From NCBI GenBank assembly GCA_946626015.1, contig CAMOTT010000082.1, positions 1-8,633 of the forward strand: a DNA stretch of 8,633 bases, given 5' to 3'. A model generated the notes under the pieces. It searched no databases. It was not told the origin of the DNA and saw nothing but the letters and a program-made list of their open reading frames with translations. The position numbers and the translations under genes were made by a program. This document shows positions 6,911 through 8,633 of the stretch, piece after piece. The stretch comes from an uncultured Clostridia bacterium (GTDB taxonomy: Bacteria; Bacillota; Clostridia; Oscillospirales; Acutalibacteraceae). How positions within the stretch are numbered: position 1 is the stretch's first letter; every line of letters starts with the position of its first letter.

Positions 6911-8454
6911 ATTTGTTCTCCCTTCTGCTGTTTTTTCATGATTCTGTTGGCTACCTGATAACCTGAGGTGTAAGCGGAACCGAAGCCCAGCAGCTGAGTG
7001 CCGTAACCGCCGGCGAAGTACAGCCCGGGAACAAGATCGTCCGAACCGGTCATGAGGATCCTGGGAACGATGCCGTCCCACGGCTCTGAATTGTAGCCGT
7101 AGATGGTGCCCTGGGGAGCGTCGGTATATCTTGCGTATGTGGCGGGGGTGGCGATCTCGATCTCCTCGATGGCGTCGCGGATCTCAGTGCCGGTGGCCTT
7201 CTCGAAGTTGTCTATCATCTTGTTTGCCACATATTCCTTTGTCTTTACGTAATCTTCTTCCTTGACCTTGCTCCAGCAGTCCTCGGTATAGAGGGTGGTG
7301 AAGTACATTATTGTGGTGCCCTCGGGAGAACAGCCGGGAACGGCGTGGTTGAGGCAGCAGGTAGCCTGGGCGTTGTTGCTCTCGATGGTGTTCATGCTGC
7401 TGCGCTGATAAACTGTATCCGCCGTGTCGTAGATCATATAGCAGTGGTTGTTGATGCCCAGCTCCTCGGGGGATCTGTCAAGCCCCAGGAACATTGTAAA
7501 GCCTCTGCCTGCGAACTTGCGGGCGTTGGTTTTTCTCACCGCCATTTCGGGGAGATCCTTGGGGTCGATCATCTTGCCGATGGCGTTGTGCGGGGAGGAG
7601 TTGCAGACGATGCAGTCGGCAAATTCGATCTCGTCTCTGCCGGCGATGTGCACGCCGATGGCTCTGCCGTTCTTCATAACGATCCTGTCAACAAAGCTGT
7701 TGAAGTAGACCTGGCCGCCCAGCTCCTCAAAACGATCCTGGAAGGCGCAGCTCATCTCGTGGCTCCTGCCCTTTGCGCAAACCGCGCCGGTGGAAAGGTA
7801 ACGCTCCACCATGCCCATATAGTGGATGAAGCTCAGTGTGTCTGTATCCTCCCCAAGGTAGCACCAGTAGGCGTTGAAAATATCCCTTGCCTTTTTGGGT
7901 ACGCCAATGGTTTTGAGGATCTGGTTGCTGGAGTAGGGAGCGACGCGGATAAAATCCGTGTGATCCTGAAGGATGTCCATTACAAGCTTACCGTCAAAGC
8001 CCTTGATGTTGCCGAAGAATTCGCTGGTTTCGCGCATCTTTTCGCCCAGGGCGAAGAGCTTTGTCATGCTGGGTCTTGAGCCGGGAACGTACTGCTCCAT
8101 TTTGTCGATGAAAGCAGCCACGCCGAAGGGCATGGTCACGTCGTATTTTTCGGGGTCGCTGAGGGTTATCATGCGGTAAGCGTCGGGAATACGGCACCAC
8201 TCAACCTTGTCGTAAACTCCAAGCTCCTCAAAGATCTTGCGCACGTTGCCCATGCCGGGCACGTTGCCAAAGGAGCAGAGTTCGTGGAGCGAAGCCTCAA
8301 ACTCAAACCTGCCTCTCCTGAAGCTTGTGGCAAAGCCGCCGGGCACGTTGTGCTTTTCAAGCAGGAGAGTTTTTTTGCCCGCTAAGGCAAAGGTGGTTGC
8401 GGCGGAAAGTCCGCCGTTACCGGCGCCGATTACAATAGCATCCCATTTTGACAT
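6907..8454 (-). CDS. Phytoene desaturase/carotenoid isomerase-like FAD oxidoreductase
   Basis: This 515-residue flavoprotein belongs to the CrtI/CrtISO/retinol saturase group, which desaturates, saturates or isomerises polyene substrates. The N-terminal dinucleotide-binding motif VIGAGNGGLSAA (residues 8-19) is followed by Glu33 for the ADP ribose and EKHNVPGGFATSF. The C-terminal half has ATPATYARYTDAPQGTIYG (about 435-453) and the FAD-closing motif GLYFAGGYGTQLLGFGSAY (about 477-495). Length is normal for the family. No signal peptide or clear membrane helix was seen. GGAGG (8461-8465), 6 bases upstream, supports the ATG at 8454. It is the first gene of an operon and is translationally coupled to the ferredoxin reductase, so electrons may be fed in. 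That would favour a reductive or redox-neutral isomerase reaction, as CrtISO needs reduced FAD. There are no other carotenoid genes in the window, and the substrate is unknown; a fatty acid, retinoid-like or dietary polyene are all possible. Confidence 0.88.
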   Translation of the reverse strand: MSKWDAIVIGAGNGGLSAATTFALAGKKTLLLEKHNVPGGFATSFRRGRFEFEASLHELCSFGNVPGMGNVRKIFEELGVYDKVEWCRIPDAYRMITLSDPEKYDVTMPFGVAAFIDKMEQYVPGSRPSMTKLFALGEKMRETSEFFGNIKGFDGKLVMDILQDHTDFIRVAPYSSNQILKTIGVPKKARDIFNAYWCYLGEDTDTLSFIHYMGMVERYLSTGAVCAKGRSHEMSCAFQDRFEELGGQVYFNSFVDRIVMKNGRAIGVHIAGRDEIEFADCIVCNSSPHNAIGKMIDPKDLPEMAVRKTNARKFAGRGFTMFLGLDRSPEELGINNHCYMIYDTADTVYQRSSMNTIESNNAQATCCLNHAVPGCSPEGTTIMYFTTLYTEDCWSKVKEEDYVKTKEYVANKMIDNFEKATGTEIRDAIEEIEIATPATYARYTDAPQGTIYGYNSEPWDGIVPRILMTGSDDLVPGLYFAGGYGTQLLGFGSAYTSGYQVANRIMKKQQKGEQI

Positions 8455-8497
8455 AATGAACCTCCGTTTTTATTTTGTTGATGAACTGAAAATAAAT

Positions 8498-8511
8498 GTA
8501 ATTTATATTAC
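8498..8511. promoter_or_regulatory. Candidate operator palindrome at the transcription start
   Basis: The sequence GTAAT-TTAT-ATTAC is a 5-bp inverted repeat with a 4-base spacer. It overlaps a second one, ATAAAT-GTA-ATTTAT (8492-8506). Both lie just downstream of the -10 box of the redox operon, around the predicted transcription start, where a repressor would block the promoter. The region is very AT-rich, so palindromes could occur by chance. No regulator gene is identified in the window. Confidence 0.35.
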
Positions 8512-8517
8512 TAAACT

Positions 8518-8546
8518 ATTATAATTTGAAACCTTATAATTGTCAA
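8518..8546 (-). promoter_or_regulatory. Perfect consensus sigma-A promoter of the redox operon
   Basis: On the minus strand, TTGACA (8541-8546), a 17-base spacer and TATAAT (8518-8523) match the housekeeping consensus exactly. Transcription should start near 8511, giving an AT-rich leader of about 55 bases before the GGAGG site and the ATG at 8454. Such a strong promoter suggests high expression or tight control by a repressor. Confidence 0.85.
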
Positions 8547-8633
8547 TGAGCAGAAAAAAGGTAAAGTCAAGGGGTTGCCGCATTTAGATGAAGACACCGT
8601 TTTCTTCGTCCGACAGGCGTATGCAGATACTCC
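8547..8633. other. Window-edge segment, gene content undecided
   Basis: Two incompatible readings exist. On the plus strand, an ATG at 8588 opens MKTPFSSSDRRMQIL to the window end. It could be the start of a divergent gene, with a TATAAT-like -10 at 8535-8540 but a weak -35, and its nearest GGGG-type ribosome site is about 13 bases away. On the minus strand, a frame ending SICIRLSDEENGVFI before TAA at 8584-8586 could be the tail of an upstream gene, but no terminator hairpin separates it from the promoter at 8546. Neither can be preferred with confidence. Confidence 0.3.

Noticed and set aside
6911..7081. Longer N-terminus of the reductase from a start at 7081
   Set aside because: The extra 57 residues are Arg/Ser-rich shadow of the upstream gene. 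The ATG at 6910 has a strong ribosome site and an ATGA overlap.
7345..8079. 244-codon plus-strand frame inside the desaturase-like gene
   Set aside because: It is fully antisense to a conserved flavoprotein. The Val/Ala/His-rich composition is typical of shadow translation.

Overview
The window looks like chromosomal DNA from a moderately GC-rich Gram-positive anaerobe, most likely a Clostridia/Oscillospirales-type gut bacterium. This is an inference from strong AAAGGAG/GGAGG ribosome binding sites, near-consensus sigma-A promoters, a Sec-secreted surface protein with InlB-like repeats, and rho-independent terminators. No sequence search was possible. All six supported genes lie on the minus strand, so transcription runs from high to low coordinates. 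No tRNA, rRNA, CRISPR array, insertion sequence or phage gene was seen.

Region 1 (8454 to 5676) is a two-gene operon. A phytoene desaturase/carotenoid isomerase-like flavoprotein overlaps by ATGA with an FAD/NAD(P)H reductase that carries a C-terminal plant-type [2Fe-2S] ferredoxin domain. Upstream is a perfect TTGACA-N17-TATAAT promoter with a small palindrome near the expected transcription start. A symmetrical hairpin terminator at 5676-5703 closes the unit. The pair looks like a self-contained redox system: the reductase could feed electrons from NAD(P)H to the desaturase-like flavoprotein to saturate or isomerise an unsaturated substrate that is not known. No other carotenoid gene is present.

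Region 2 (5594 to 1144) is a probable three-gene operon with its own promoter. It encodes an endonuclease/exonuclease/phosphatase-fold hydrolase, a large secreted HExxH metallopeptidase built from alternating InlB-like and PPC-like beta modules, and a DnaQ-type DEDDh 3'-5' exonuclease. Gaps are 40 and 44 bases with no clear terminator. The two nuclease-fold proteins have no signal peptide, so they probably do not work directly with the secreted peptidase.

Region 3 (1116 to 31) is a single gene with its own extended -10 promoter and a strong terminator. It encodes a GMP synthase made only of the ATP-pyrophosphatase and dimerisation domains. The glutamine amidotransferase half is absent from the window.

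The right edge (8547-8633) may hold the first codons of a divergent gene or the last codons of an upstream co-directional gene. The sequence shown does not settle which.
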